A DNA stretch of 33,821 nucleotides from positions 1 to 33,821 of the forward strand of contig CAJCIS010000166.1 in NCBI GenBank assembly GCA_903970435.1, written 5' to 3'. Made by a program: the position numbers and the translations under genes. Source of the stretch: Acidobacteriota bacterium. Lineage in GTDB: Bacteria; Pseudomonadota; Alphaproteobacteria; Acetobacterales; Acetobacteraceae. Position 1 is the first letter of the stretch; each line of letters starts with the position of its first letter. Positions 13,621 through 21,082 of this stretch are shown one piece after another. The notes under the pieces are model-generated. The model did not search any database. It worked only from the letters and a program-made list of their open reading frames with translations, and had not been told where the DNA came from.

Positions 13621-15542
13621 TCCGCCGCCGCCTTCACATCACGCTCGCGCACGAAATGCCCTTCGGCAATGCGCGTCACGATTTCGTCGACGAACACCGC
13701 CATGTCGGCGGTGGTTTCCTTGATACGGGTCTGGAAGTAATTATAGCCGAACAGCGACGGGATCGCGACCGCCAGCCCCGCCACCGTCGCCAGCAGCGCG
13801 GCCGCAATGCCCGGCGCGATGGAATTGACGTTCACGTCGCCCGAGGCGGCAATCGCGGCGAACGTAATCATCACGCCCACCACCGTGCCCAGCAGGCCGA
13901 TGAACGGGCCGCCGGCAATGGCGATCGTCAGCAGCACCATGAAATTGCTCAGCCGCTGCCCCTCGCGCACCATCTGCCCGTCCATGGCGGCGCGGATGGC
14001 GGCCAGGCTTTGCGGCGCAATCGTGCCGTCCGGCAGGCAACGGCCGCCTTCCAGGCGCTCATGCACCTCGCGCCAACCCGTTTCGTACACGTGATACAGA
14101 TTGGAATTGCGCAGCCGTCCCACCTTGTCCGCCGGCAAATGCGGCAGGATGTCGGCCACGTTGGCGCGCATGGTGTCGCGCAGCAGAACGCGAAAACGCT
14201 TGTTGGCGCTGCGCGTGCCGCTCACCACCACGGCGCGGTTGGCCATCACCACCCAGCTGATCAGCATCATCACCATCAGGATGCCGATGACGAATTCGGC
14301 GTCCGGCGTAATGGAGTGCAGCAGAATGCCGATATAGCCGGTGCTGAAACCGCTGGTCTGCTCGGGGTTTTCGAACACCAGCAGATTGGCGTTCGGCCCC
14401 TGGCTGTGCACGGCAATGGCAATGGCGCCATCAGGCCGCACCGCCTTGCTGATTTCGAGCTCGTCGAGTTCGCCGGTATAATTCGCCGGCGCGGCCGCCG
14501 GTGCGGCCGGTGCTGCCGGTGCTGCCGCGGGCGGCGCGCCCGGCACGGGTGCCGCGGCCGGCGCCGCCGCCGGGGCAACCGTTGCGGCCGCGAGCAGACC
14601 CGGCCCATTGATCGCCGGCAACGCGCCCGGCGCCTCGCCCACCTTGGCGCCATCGACATAAAGGCGCAAAAACTTGTCGGAGGCGGTGACGGTCAGAAGG
14701 TGCCAGCTATCCCCATTCATCGCCGAACCGGCCTGCGCGCGCACCGGCGCGCCGCTGGCCGGCGTTGCCTGCACGTAAGGAATACCGCCCGCCAGGCCCA
14801 CCTGGAAATCGGCCACGCCCCCGCTGTCCCGCTGATCGTACAGCACGCCGCTCTGGTTCAGCGGCGCGGGCTTCACCCAAACCTGCCACGTGAGCGGCTG
14901 CGCCTCGGTCAGGTTCAGCGTGGCGCTCGGGGCCAGCTTGATGCCGGCGCCGGTGGCGCCGAATTTGGCGCCGAAACCGATAATCCCGGCCTCGTCCCGC
15001 GTCGCCGGCGTCAGCGCATTATTGGCGTAGCCGGTGGCGTCGTGCGGCAGGCCGCTATCCTCGCCGAAATGCCACACCAGCAGCTGGTCGGGATCGTAGG
15101 TCGCCTTGCTGTCGGCGGTGTCGGACGCCTTGTCGTTGCCCCAATACATGTAGAAATTGGTCGCCGTGCCGGGGGCCAGGTCCGGCACGTCCACCCATAC
15201 CAACGCGACCTGATCGACCAGCCCGTCCCATTTTTCGATATGGTAATGCAGCGGCGTCTTGTCGTCACCGGAGACGAAACGAATATCGCTGCCGTCCTGC
15301 TTGGCGGTATCGAACTTGAAGTTGCCTTGCGTCAGGCGGATGAGCACCTGCGTGCGCCCGATCGCCTCGCCGACATTGGCGCCCTTGGGGCCCGCATCGG
15401 CATCGATCTTGACCCGGTACTGCCAGTCCGCGTTCCACCACGCCGCCGCCGCTTGGGGGGCGCCGAGGCACGTCATTGCGACGAAACAACCCGCCGCCAG
15501 CAGCGCGCGCCGCGCCCATGCGCGCAGCTTCATGCCAGCCAT
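13617..15542 (-). CDS. exbB: ExbB/TolQ proton-channel protein fused to DUF2341 and LamG-like periplasmic domains
   Basis: The 641-residue protein starts with a signal peptide (ending APQAAAA). A DUF2341-type region (about 35-150) begins WWNADWQYRVKI and contains YMYWGN. A LamG/concanavalin-like domain follows (about 155-365; HFGEDSGLPHDATG, WQVWVKP, WHLLTVTASDKFLRLYVDG). It is interrupted or followed by an Ala/Pro linker with runs of APAAAP. The C-terminal 250 residues are ExbB/TolQ: a first membrane helix (FVIGILMVMMLISWVVM), then GGPFIGLLGTVVGVMITF and IAAALLATVAGLAVAIPSLF. An ordinary ExbB is about 240 residues. The additional part would be periplasmic and may bind a glycan or protein partner. 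The gene starts three bases after the TpsB-type gene. Confidence 0.85.
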   Translation of the reverse strand: MAGMKLRAWARRALLAAGCFVAMTCLGAPQAAAAWWNADWQYRVKIDADAGPKGANVGEAIGRTQVLIRLTQGNFKFDTAKQDGSDIRFVSGDDKTPLHYHIEKWDGLVDQVALVWVDVPDLAPGTATNFYMYWGNDKASDTADSKATYDPDQLLVWHFGEDSGLPHDATGYANNALTPATRDEAGIIGFGAKFGATGAGIKLAPSATLNLTEAQPLTWQVWVKPAPLNQSGVLYDQRDSGGVADFQVGLAGGIPYVQATPASGAPVRAQAGSAMNGDSWHLLTVTASDKFLRLYVDGAKVGEAPGALPAINGPGLLAAATVAPAAAPAAAPVPGAPPAAAPAAPAAPAAAPANYTGELDELEISKAVRPDGAIAIAVHSQGPNANLLVFENPEQTSGFSTGYIGILLHSITPDAEFVIGILMVMMLISWVVMANRAVVVSGTRSANKRFRVLLRDTMRANVADILPHLPADKVGRLRNSNLYHVYETGWREVHERLEGGRCLPDGTIAPQSLAAIRAAMDGQMVREGQRLSNFMVLLTIAIAGGPFIGLLGTVVGVMITFAAIAASGDVNVNSIAPGIAAALLATVAGLAVAIPSLFGYNYFQTRIKETTADMAVFVDEIVTRIAEGHFVRERDVKAAAE

Positions 15543-15545
15543 ACG

Positions 15546-17258
15546 CTAAAACTCCCCAAAAACACGAAATAGAACGCGGTTGGTGCCGGCCTTGGTATCC
15601 GGGCCGCTCTCCACCGTCTGCGCGTCCTGCACGGCGCCGTTCAGATAGCCCCATAAATTCACCCGCGTGCCGACGCCGACCGACGCCAGGCCATAGGCAA
15701 AATGCTGGCCCGGCGTCGGATCGCGCAAATTTACCAGGCCCGCGTCGGTGAACAGGTGGAACCGCCAGGTGCGCACCGGGCCGCCGACATATTTCTTGAT
15801 GTCCGGGCTGCGCAATTCGGTCTGCGCGAAGGCGCCGTAATCGCCCAGCGCCTCGGCTTCCAGGTAGCCGCGCACCGTATCGGCGCCGCCGATGCTCATC
15901 TGTTCGCTGGACACCAGCGGTTCGTTGCTGATCTGGCCGGTGGCCGAGCCCCACAGCTGAATATCGTGCGGCAAATCCTGCTCGCGCGTCACGGTCAGCT
16001 TGGCGATCGAAAAACCCGGATCGGCCTCGTAGCGTTTATTGTCGAACGCGGCAGAGTTGCTGCCCAGATGGTTCAGCCCCAGTTCGACACCGATATTGAC
16101 ATCGGTGGTCGATGCCTTCCCGGACCAGTTCGCCGCGTAATTCGCGCTCAGCGGATAATACGTCACCGGCGCCAAAGTCAGCGTGCTGTTGGTCAGGAAA
16201 TTGTCCAGCTCGAAATAACGCTTGTAGTCCCAGCCGACGCTGAACGAATGCGTAAAACTGCCGCCGGCGCCGTTGGTGGTGGTGCCCAGCGGCACCAGCA
16301 CGCGGAAGCCCGCCGTGGTGCCGCGGCCCACCACGTCGGTGGTGCCCAGCGCCACCACGTTGCTGTTGGAATGCAGATACGTGAACAGGATCGACAGCTT
16401 GCTGTCCGGAATGTGGAACAGGTAGCTGGCCGATTCCACCTCGGAATCGGCCACGTTCTCGGGCGCGACGGCATAGGTGATGGTCGCGGAATCGCCGCGC
16501 TGGAAGAAATTGCCGTACGTGAGCGACGCGTCCAGCCGCAGCGCATGGGTGTCGGCATTGTAGCGGTTGTCGAGCTCGAGCGACCCGTGCACCGGCAGCT
16601 TGTCCGCGACGTCCAGATCGACATCCACCGTGTCCGGCCTGCGGCCCGGTTTCAGCACCGGCTGCACCGTGCGGTCCGGCAGCTGGTTCAGCCCCAGCAG
16701 GTCGGCCTGCAGGTTGTGGATGTTGGGAATCCGCCCGGGCGCCACGGAAGGCGCGCCGGCCCGCACCGCGTCGGGAATAAAATATTTGGCGTGCGTCACG
16801 CGCAGCCGTTCCACCGGCCGCTCGACCACGCGCAGCAGAACAACGCCGCCCTGCCTGTCGGCCCAGCGCCCGGGGCTGACCGTGACGGTAACGAAACCCG
16901 CATGCGTGTAGGCGTCCTGCAAGGCGCGGCGGGCCGCCTCAACGTCTTCGGCCGTCTTGCCGGGGCCCAGATACGGATAGACGGTTTCCTCAACCTGTTC
17001 CTGCGGCAGCACCGTACTGCCGTCGACGCGAATTTCGTTCAGGTCGAACCGGTCGGACGGCGCCTTTTGCGTGCTGGCCGGCGCGGCCGCGGCCGCCTCC
17101 GCCGCACGCGCGCCCGGCGCCAGGGCACAGCACGACACGCCCAAGGACACGCCCAAGGACACGCCCAGGGGCACGCTCGGGACGACCCCAAGCGTGACAC
17201 ACACGGCCGCGGCGGCGAACCGCCCGGAAGGAGAAGGCGCGCAGGGTCGCACGATCAA
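15546..17258 (-). CDS. TpsB-type outer-membrane transporter (ShlB/FhaC/HecB family)
   Basis: The protein (about 570 residues) has a signal region, then a POTRA domain (DRFDLNEIRVDGSTVLPQEQ to VVLLRVVERPVERL, about 75-160). A second POTRA-like stretch leads into a 16-strand-type barrel. It contains LPVHGSLELDNRYN, GYGTT-like barrel strands and SIGGADTVRGYLE, which corresponds to the conserved loop-6 VRGY motif. It ends in phenylalanine. This family normally secretes a large TpsA exoprotein; no TpsA with a filamentous-haemagglutinin signature is encoded nearby. ATG codons far upstream lie beyond the Pho box, so a start at TTG 17258 or GTG 17252 is more likely. It heads the exbB-exbD-tonB cluster. 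Confidence 0.82.
   Translation of the reverse strand: MIVRPCAPSPSGRFAAAAVCVTLGVVPSVPLGVSLGVSLGVSCCALAPGARAAEAAAAAPASTQKAPSDRFDLNEIRVDGSTVLPQEQVEETVYPYLGPGKTAEDVEAARRALQDAYTHAGFVTVTVSPGRWADRQGGVVLLRVVERPVERLRVTHAKYFIPDAVRAGAPSVAPGRIPNIHNLQADLLGLNQLPDRTVQPVLKPGRRPDTVDVDLDVADKLPVHGSLELDNRYNADTHALRLDASLTYGNFFQRGDSATITYAVAPENVADSEVESASYLFHIPDSKLSILFTYLHSNSNVVALGTTDVVGRGTTAGFRVLVPLGTTTNGAGGSFTHSFSVGWDYKRYFELDNFLTNSTLTLAPVTYYPLSANYAANWSGKASTTDVNIGVELGLNHLGSNSAAFDNKRYEADPGFSIAKLTVTREQDLPHDIQLWGSATGQISNEPLVSSEQMSIGGADTVRGYLEAEALGDYGAFAQTELRSPDIKKYVGGPVRTWRFHLFTDAGLVNLRDPTPGQHFAYGLASVGVGTRVNLWGYLNGAVQDAQTVESGPDTKAGTNRVLFRVFGEF
17134..17181. repeat. Four 12-bp tandem repeats in the TpsB-type signal sequence
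   Basis: GACACGCCCAAG occurs twice exactly (17134, 17146), once with one change (17158) and once diverged (17170). The units encode repeated Leu-Gly-Val-Ser in the hydrophobic core of the signal peptide. Copy changes would lengthen or shorten that core by four residues. Confidence 0.88.
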
Positions 17259-17302
17259 GTTACCCGGATGCCGCTTTGGTATTTGCCGTGCCCTAATGCC
17301 AT
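17255..17302 (-). promoter_or_regulatory. Possible upstream ORF coupled to the TpsB-type start
   Basis: An ATG at 17302 opens a 15-codon frame (MALGHGKYQSGIRVT). Its TGA overlaps the TTG start candidate at 17258 (TTGA). It lies between the Pho box and the gene and could couple or tune translation. Chance cannot be excluded. Confidence 0.3.
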
Positions 17303-17331
17303 TGTTCGGCAAACACCACCATAATTCACTT

Positions 17332-17349
17332 GTGACAGATATATGACAA
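17332..17349 (-). promoter_or_regulatory. PhoB-box-like site for the TpsB-exbBD-tonB cluster
   Basis: On the minus strand the sequence is TTGTCAT-ATAT-CTGTCAC, two 7-bp direct repeats separated by four bases. It matches the classical PhoB box (CTGTCAT, four AT-rich bases, CTGTCAC) at nearly every repeat position. An AATTAT hexamer follows after five bases and could be the -10. The site is 73 bases upstream of the TpsB-type start candidate. Confidence 0.7.
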
Positions 17350-17531
17350 TTTACGCTCAACCGCCAACAGTTAAATTTTTGCACCACGCCGTTCAAAATG
17401 GCGGCACCGATTAAACGACCCTTTATTGTGGATTATTTATACTGCCGCCGAAAAAAAGAAAGCCGCTTTTTATACCCGGACCGCACGCGCATTAGATCCA
17501 CTTATACTAGATATGTTACAGTATTACTAAT

Positions 17532-17560
17532 CTGTCTTCAAACTGTCGCAGAACTATAAG
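17532..17560 (+). promoter_or_regulatory. PhoB-box-like site and -10 for the PstS-like gene
   Basis: CTGTCTT-CAAA-CTGTCGC (17532-17549) is a second pair of 7-bp direct repeats with the 4-base spacer of a PhoB box. TATAAG (17555-17560) follows after five bases, the same spacing as in the opposite-facing site. The rest of 17350-17646 is AT-rich non-coding DNA with no gene I can support. Confidence 0.6.
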
Positions 17561-17607
17561 ACGACCGTCATCGCGGTGTCACAGCGCGTTGCTACGAGAG
17601 CCCCCGC

Positions 17608-17629
17608 AACCGGCCGCCTCAGGCCGGTT
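17608..17629 (+). other. 5' UTR hairpin just before the PstS-like ribosome site
   Basis: AACCGGCC-GCCTCA-GGCCGGTT is a perfect 8-bp stem with a 6-base loop. The AAGGGG ribosome site follows at about 17634. A hairpin in this position could stabilise the mRNA or affect ribosome access. Confidence 0.55.
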
Positions 17630-17646
17630 ACGCAAGGGGATTCACC

Positions 17647-19002
17647 ATGACTCGCACACACCTGCTGGGTGCCGCTTCCGCGGCCGCCCTGGCTTGCCTT
17701 TCGACTGTTTCACACGCCCAGACACCGGCGATCACCGGCGGTGGCTCAACCCTGGCGCAATTCGACTACCTCGCCGAATTCAGCGTGTTCAACCCCTCCG
17801 GTCCGGAGGCCACGTTCAGCACTTACTGGGAATCCGGTTCGGGCACCGGCCAGCAAGCCTTCCTCCTGGACGACCTGACCTGCGACATCGACAAAGTCAC
17901 CGGCGCCAACAATAGCGCATGCGTCGGCCCCGATGGCGGCGCCGGCAACACGGTCGATTACGGCGCCTCCGACGCCACCTTGAGCAGCACCCAGATCTCC
18001 ACCTGGGCCACATCGTCCTTCGGCCAGTCCGCCGCAGGCAACCTGATCCAGTTGCCGTCCATGGGCGTCGGCATTGCCATTCCGGTGAACAACCCGGCGA
18101 TCTCCGGCAACGGTCAGCTCACCTTGTCCGACGACGATCTGTGCGGCATCTTCTCCGGCCTGCTGACCGATTTCAGCCAGATCACCGACAGCAACACCAC
18201 GCCGGCCCCGGGCCCCTTCAACGTGGTCTACCGCATCGACGGCTCGGGCACGAGCTTCCTGCTCACCAGCCACCTCAGCGCCGTCTGCAATGCCAACAAC
18301 ACAGCGCCCAACGTCACCTTCACCGCCACCACGACGTTCGCCACGCTGTTCCCCAATAACGGCGCGGGCGTCATCACCGGCGATTTCCCGAACGCGATCG
18401 GCGAAAAAGGCAGCAGCGGCGTGGCCAACGAAATGTCCGGCTGCAACGGCGCCGTGCCCGACGCGCTCACCTATCTGTCGCCCGACTTCACCAAGGTCGA
18501 TCCGAAATCCGACGCCACCATCGGCTGCTACATCAACGGCAGCAACAAGAGCCCGCTGGTCGTGGCCGCAATCTTCAACGGCAACAACGCGTACATCCCA
18601 ACCGTTGCGAACATCAAAACCGGTCTGCTCCATCCCAAAACCGGCACCGGCCAGAACCTGACACCGCCCGCCAACGCCGCCGAAGGCGCCAACCCGGCGC
18701 TCTGGGTGCCGGTGGAGCCCGTGGTCACCAGCGGCTACCCGATCGTGGGCTACACCACGTTCGACTTCGCGCAATGCTACGCGAGCAGCGCGGTTGCCAA
18801 CGCAATTGAAACGTTCTTGCTCGATCACTACACGACCAGCAAGTACACCGCGTTTCAAACGAAAAACGGCTTTGTCGACCTGAAGGCCTCGCACGCGGAC
18901 AAGTTCCTGACCGTGATCGAGCAGGAAATTCTGGCCAACAAGAAGAAGTGGAATGACGACATCGAAGACGCCACCGCGTGCTCGGGTCTGGCAGGCCGCT
19001 AA
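17647..19002 (+). CDS. Secreted PstS-like phosphate-binding-type protein
   Basis: The 451-residue protein has a Sec signal peptide (ending VSHAQ). It is a periplasmic-binding-protein fold of the PstS kind. Visible PstS-type ligand segments are ITGGGSTLAQFDY near the N-terminus, WESGSGTGQQAF, VDYGASDATLS, and RIDGSGTSFLLTSHL, the last matching the Arg-Asp-Gly-Ser-Gly-Thr phosphate loop. It is longer than classical PstS (about 320-350 mature residues), contains several cysteines, and is not followed by pstCAB. It may therefore not serve an ABC importer. A PhoB-box-like site, a 5' hairpin and AAGGGG precede ATG 17647. It is divergent from the TpsB-ExbBD-TonB cluster, which suggests joint control and possibly a shared pathway. 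Phosphate binding is inferred from the motifs. Confidence 0.82.
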   Translation: MTRTHLLGAASAAALACLSTVSHAQTPAITGGGSTLAQFDYLAEFSVFNPSGPEATFSTYWESGSGTGQQAFLLDDLTCDIDKVTGANNSACVGPDGGAGNTVDYGASDATLSSTQISTWATSSFGQSAAGNLIQLPSMGVGIAIPVNNPAISGNGQLTLSDDDLCGIFSGLLTDFSQITDSNTTPAPGPFNVVYRIDGSGTSFLLTSHLSAVCNANNTAPNVTFTATTTFATLFPNNGAGVITGDFPNAIGEKGSSGVANEMSGCNGAVPDALTYLSPDFTKVDPKSDATIGCYINGSNKSPLVVAAIFNGNNAYIPTVANIKTGLLHPKTGTGQNLTPPANAAEGANPALWVPVEPVVTSGYPIVGYTTFDFAQCYASSAVANAIETFLLDHYTTSKYTAFQTKNGFVDLKASHADKFLTVIEQEILANKKKWNDDIEDATACSGLAGR

Positions 19003-19009
19003 CAGCAAA

Positions 19010-19039
19010 AAGGCCAGGGGGCGATAGCCCCCTGGCCTT
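19010..19039 (-). terminator. Intrinsic terminator for rpmI-rplT
   Basis: AAGGCCAGGGGGC-GATA-GCCCCCTGGCCTT is a perfect 13-bp stem with a 4-base loop. Read on the minus strand it is followed by TTTTTGC, so it fits termination of the transcript coming from rplT. On the plus strand it has no T-tract but could still block read-through from the PstS-like gene. Confidence 0.85.
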
Positions 19040-19075
19040 CATGCGTCGAGCCTGCCAGCGCTTACGAAGAAACCA

Positions 19076-19104
19076 AGGCCAGGGTCAATCCCTGGCCTCT
19101 TTTG
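19076..19104 (+). terminator. Intrinsic terminator for the PstS-like gene
   Basis: AGGCCAGGG-TCAAT-CCCTGGCCT is followed by CTTTTG on the plus strand. The stem arms are the same nine bases as in the other terminator 40 bases away, so alternative pairing between the two is possible. It ends one base before the rplT stop codon. Confidence 0.8.
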
Positions 19105-19461
19105 TTACCCGAGAGCTTCCTTCACCTTCGTCACAATCGCCTCGAACGCAGCCGCGTCGTCGTACGCCAGCGCCGCCAGCACCTTGCGATCGATCTCAAT
19201 GCCGGCCTTGTTCAGCCCCGCAATGAAACGGCTGTACGTAAGGCCCTGCGCCCGCACCGCCGCGTTAATGCGCTGGATCCATAAGCCGCGAAATTCGCGC
19301 TTCTTCACCCGCCGGTCGCGATACGCATACTGCAGCGACTTTTCCAGCCGCTCCAGCGCAATGCGATAATTGGTCGAACTCCGCCCAACAAAGCCCTTGC
19401 TCTGTTCCAGAACCTTCTTGTGCCGGGCGTGTGTGGTCGTGCCCCGCTTGACGCGTGCCAT
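19105..19461 (-). CDS. rplT: 50S ribosomal protein L20
   Basis: The 118-residue protein is a full-length L20, recognised from the conserved start [20 protein letters not shown], the central [20 protein letters not shown] and a C-terminus ending KVKEALG. L20 binds 23S rRNA early in large-subunit assembly and in many bacteria also represses its own operon. The ATG has a strong AGGAGG site. It follows rpmI by 23 bases. The usual first gene of this operon, infC, is not in the window. Confidence 0.98.
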   Translation of the reverse strand: MARVKRGTTTHARHKKVLEQSKGFVGRSSTNYRIALERLEKSLQYAYRDRRVKKREFRGLWIQRINAAVRAQGLTYSRFIAGLNKAGIEIDRKVLAALAYDDAAAFEAIVTKVKEALG

Positions 19462-19484
19462 GTGCTGATCCTCCTAAAGCGGGG

Positions 19485-19688
19485 TTACGAAAGCCCGTAG
19501 GGCGTCCATTGCTTCACCGTGCGGGCATCCATCTCGGTCAGCGTCTGGCTGCCCCGGTTGGTGCGCTTGGCCTTCTGCGATCGCGCCGACAAATTGTGAC
19601 GCTTCTTGCCAGGCCCCGCGAGCACCTTGCCCGTCGCGGTAATCTTGAACCGCTTCTTGACGGAGGATTTGGTCTTGCATTTGGGCAT
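19485..19688 (-). CDS. rpmI: 50S ribosomal protein L35
   Basis: The 67-residue protein matches L35 ([20 protein letters not shown], then GKKHNL-type [11 protein letters not shown]). It is a basic large-subunit protein. The ATG at 19688 has an AGGAGA site. Longer in-frame sequence upstream is not L35-like and includes a promoter. A gene for an acetyltransferase lies upstream where infC is found in many genomes, so infC must be elsewhere. Confidence 0.97.
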   Translation of the reverse strand: MPKCKTKSSVKKRFKITATGKVLAGPGKKRHNLSARSQKAKRTNRGSQTLTEMDARTVKQWTPYGLS

Positions 19689-19782
19689 TTGCGATCTCCT
19701 ATGCTGAGCGCGGCGCCCCATAGGCGCGCGTGTCGTGGCCGGGCATGCCCATTCCAGGCCCGGACGCACAGACAAGGGGGGG

Positions 19783-19811
19783 CGTATAGACGCGACGGGG
19801 GCCAAACACAA
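19783..19811 (-). promoter_or_regulatory. Candidate promoter for rpmI-rplT
   Basis: On the minus strand TTGTGT (19811-19806) and TATACG (19788-19783) are separated by 17 bases, a good sigma-70-type spacing. The -35 touches the edge of hairpin repeat copy 8. A leader of about 90 bases follows; it could carry L20 autoregulation, but I see no certain structure. Confidence 0.55.
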
Positions 19812-19860
19812 GAAGGAAGGAAGATTCTTCTTTTTTGAAAAAAAGAAGCAAAAAACTTTT
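19811..19860. repeat. AT-rich hairpin repeat, copy 8
   Basis: AGAAGGAAGGAAGATTCTTCTTTTTT, given here in part, then AAAAAAAGAAGCAAAAAACTTTT. Its right edge continues as ATCTGTTA, and that TTA is the stop codon (19866-19868) of the minus-strand acetyltransferase gene. Confidence 0.85.
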
Positions 19861-19865
19861 ATCTG

Positions 19866-20405
19866 TTAGGCGCTTAGCCCTTTCGACATGCGGACTATCG
19901 GCAAGCTTTCGCCGTTCGACAAGGGCACCGACAGGCGCTCCAAAACCACATAGCCCCAGCGCGCATACAATGGCACGCCGGTCAGGGTGGCGCCCATCTC
20001 GAACCCGGTAAAGCCGGCAGCCGTGGCGGCCGCCTCGCACGCATGCAGAATGGCGGTACCGACCCCCTGCCTGGCGCAATCCGGCTCAATGAAAAAAGCC
20101 CTTATCTTCGCCGCATCCACCCCCGGAACCAGCCCCGCATTGTCCCGCGTCGGCACCGCGTCCGCTCCGAACAAAGTCCGCCGATAACTCCAGCCCCCAC
20201 ACCCCACAATGCGGCCATCCCGCACCGCCACCAGGTAGGTCCCATCCCGAATAAGCTGCCGGTCCAGCCCCAGCACAGTGCCAAGCGCCCCCTCCATCTG
20301 CGCCTGCGTGTAATCCCCGGCCTGAAGCGCGCGCACCGAGCGCTCAATTAGACCTTCCAGGAACGGGGCCTCGTCCAAAGAGGCAGGGCGTATGGTGAGA
20401 TGCAT
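19866..20405 (-). CDS. GNAT-family N-acetyltransferase
   Basis: The 179-residue protein has the GNAT fold. It begins MHLTIRPASLDEAPFL, has a central strand (YLVAVRDGRIVGCGGWSY) and the acetyl-CoA pyrophosphate loop in AKIRAFFIEPDCARQGVGTA, where RQGVGT fits the Q/RxxGxG/A motif. The C-terminal part with GFEMGATLTGVPLYARWGY is also typical. The acceptor is unknown. ATG 20405 has GGAAG at good spacing; an in-frame ATG at 20420 lacks one. It would act in the cytoplasm. The neighbours do not suggest a pathway. Confidence 0.88.
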   Translation of the reverse strand: MHLTIRPASLDEAPFLEGLIERSVRALQAGDYTQAQMEGALGTVLGLDRQLIRDGTYLVAVRDGRIVGCGGWSYRRTLFGADAVPTRDNAGLVPGVDAAKIRAFFIEPDCARQGVGTAILHACEAAATAAGFTGFEMGATLTGVPLYARWGYVVLERLSVPLSNGESLPIVRMSKGLSA

Positions 20406-20485
20406 GTGACGCTTCCACATCTATACGCGGTTAGCGTAGACTGCCACGATCGCGTCGTTGGCGGTGTCACGGGAGTGAAGGCCTC

Positions 20486-20692
20486 ATGAGCGACACGCCG
20501 GAGACCAGCCGAATCCCGCAGATGGCGCCGGACAAAGCCCAGGAAATCGCCCGCGGCTTGAAGTGGCTCGCCCAAAGCTACGCCGAGGCCGGCATGGCAC
20601 GCGACGCCACACGCGCCGAGCGCGACAGCCAATGGTGGATGACCCACGCAATATCGCTGGCGCAAATACCACCAACCGATCGGCCTAGGTGA
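20486..20692 (+). CDS. Hypothetical 68-residue protein
   Basis: This is a short, helical, soluble protein with many charged residues (MAPDKAQEIARGLKWLAQSY and RDATRAERDSQWWMTHAISL). ATG 20486 is preceded by GGAGTGAAGG, which supports translation. No signal peptide, membrane segment or known domain is seen. It is divergent from the acetyltransferase gene and 132 bases upstream of the phd/vapC pair; that gap shows nothing recognisable apart from a possible promoter. Function unknown. Confidence 0.55.
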   Translation: MSDTPETSRIPQMAPDKAQEIARGLKWLAQSYAEAGMARDATRAERDSQWWMTHAISLAQIPPTDRPR

Positions 20693-20824
20693 TCGAGGCA
20701 CGAAGGCGCGGCAGACCAACGAAATCGCGCCGGTTCTCGCCAGCGAGGCGCGCAGTGTAGTCGCATCGTGACTACGCGCTTTCGCTATGCTAGGCTGGTT
20801 CGCGGACCAAAGCGCGGAGCCACC

Positions 20825-21082
20825 ATGGAACTGTCGATACGTGATGCGAAAGCACGCTTTACGGAGGCGGCCGCCGCCGCGGCGCGCGGTGAACGTGTTG
20901 TGGTGACCAAGCACGGCCGTCCGTTTGTCGAGCTGGTGCCAGCGCGGACCGGAGCCGGCATGGATTTCGACAAGGCCGCGATCGTGCGCCGCGCGCTCGG
21001 GCTTGAGGGCGTCCGCGTGACGTTGCCCGCGGACTTTGACGATCCGGCCTTCAGCCGCCGGGCGCTTGGCCTGGAAGAGTGA
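20825..21082 (+). CDS. Phd/YefM-family antitoxin
   Basis: The 85-residue protein starts MELSIRDAKARFTEAAAAAA and continues GERVVVTKHGRPFVELVPAR, the DNA-binding N-terminal domain of Phd/YefM antitoxins. The C-terminal half should wrap the toxin. It overlaps the downstream PIN-domain toxin gene by four bases (GTGA), the usual coupled arrangement. It would neutralise the toxin and repress its own promoter. Confidence 0.9.
   Translation: MELSIRDAKARFTEAAAAAARGERVVVTKHGRPFVELVPARTGAGMDFDKAAIVRRALGLEGVRVTLPADFDDPAFSRRALGLEE

Noticed and set aside
13608..15572. A plus-strand open frame of 654 codons opposite exbB
   Set aside because: Arg/His-rich translation with no domain, fully antisense to a well-supported gene.
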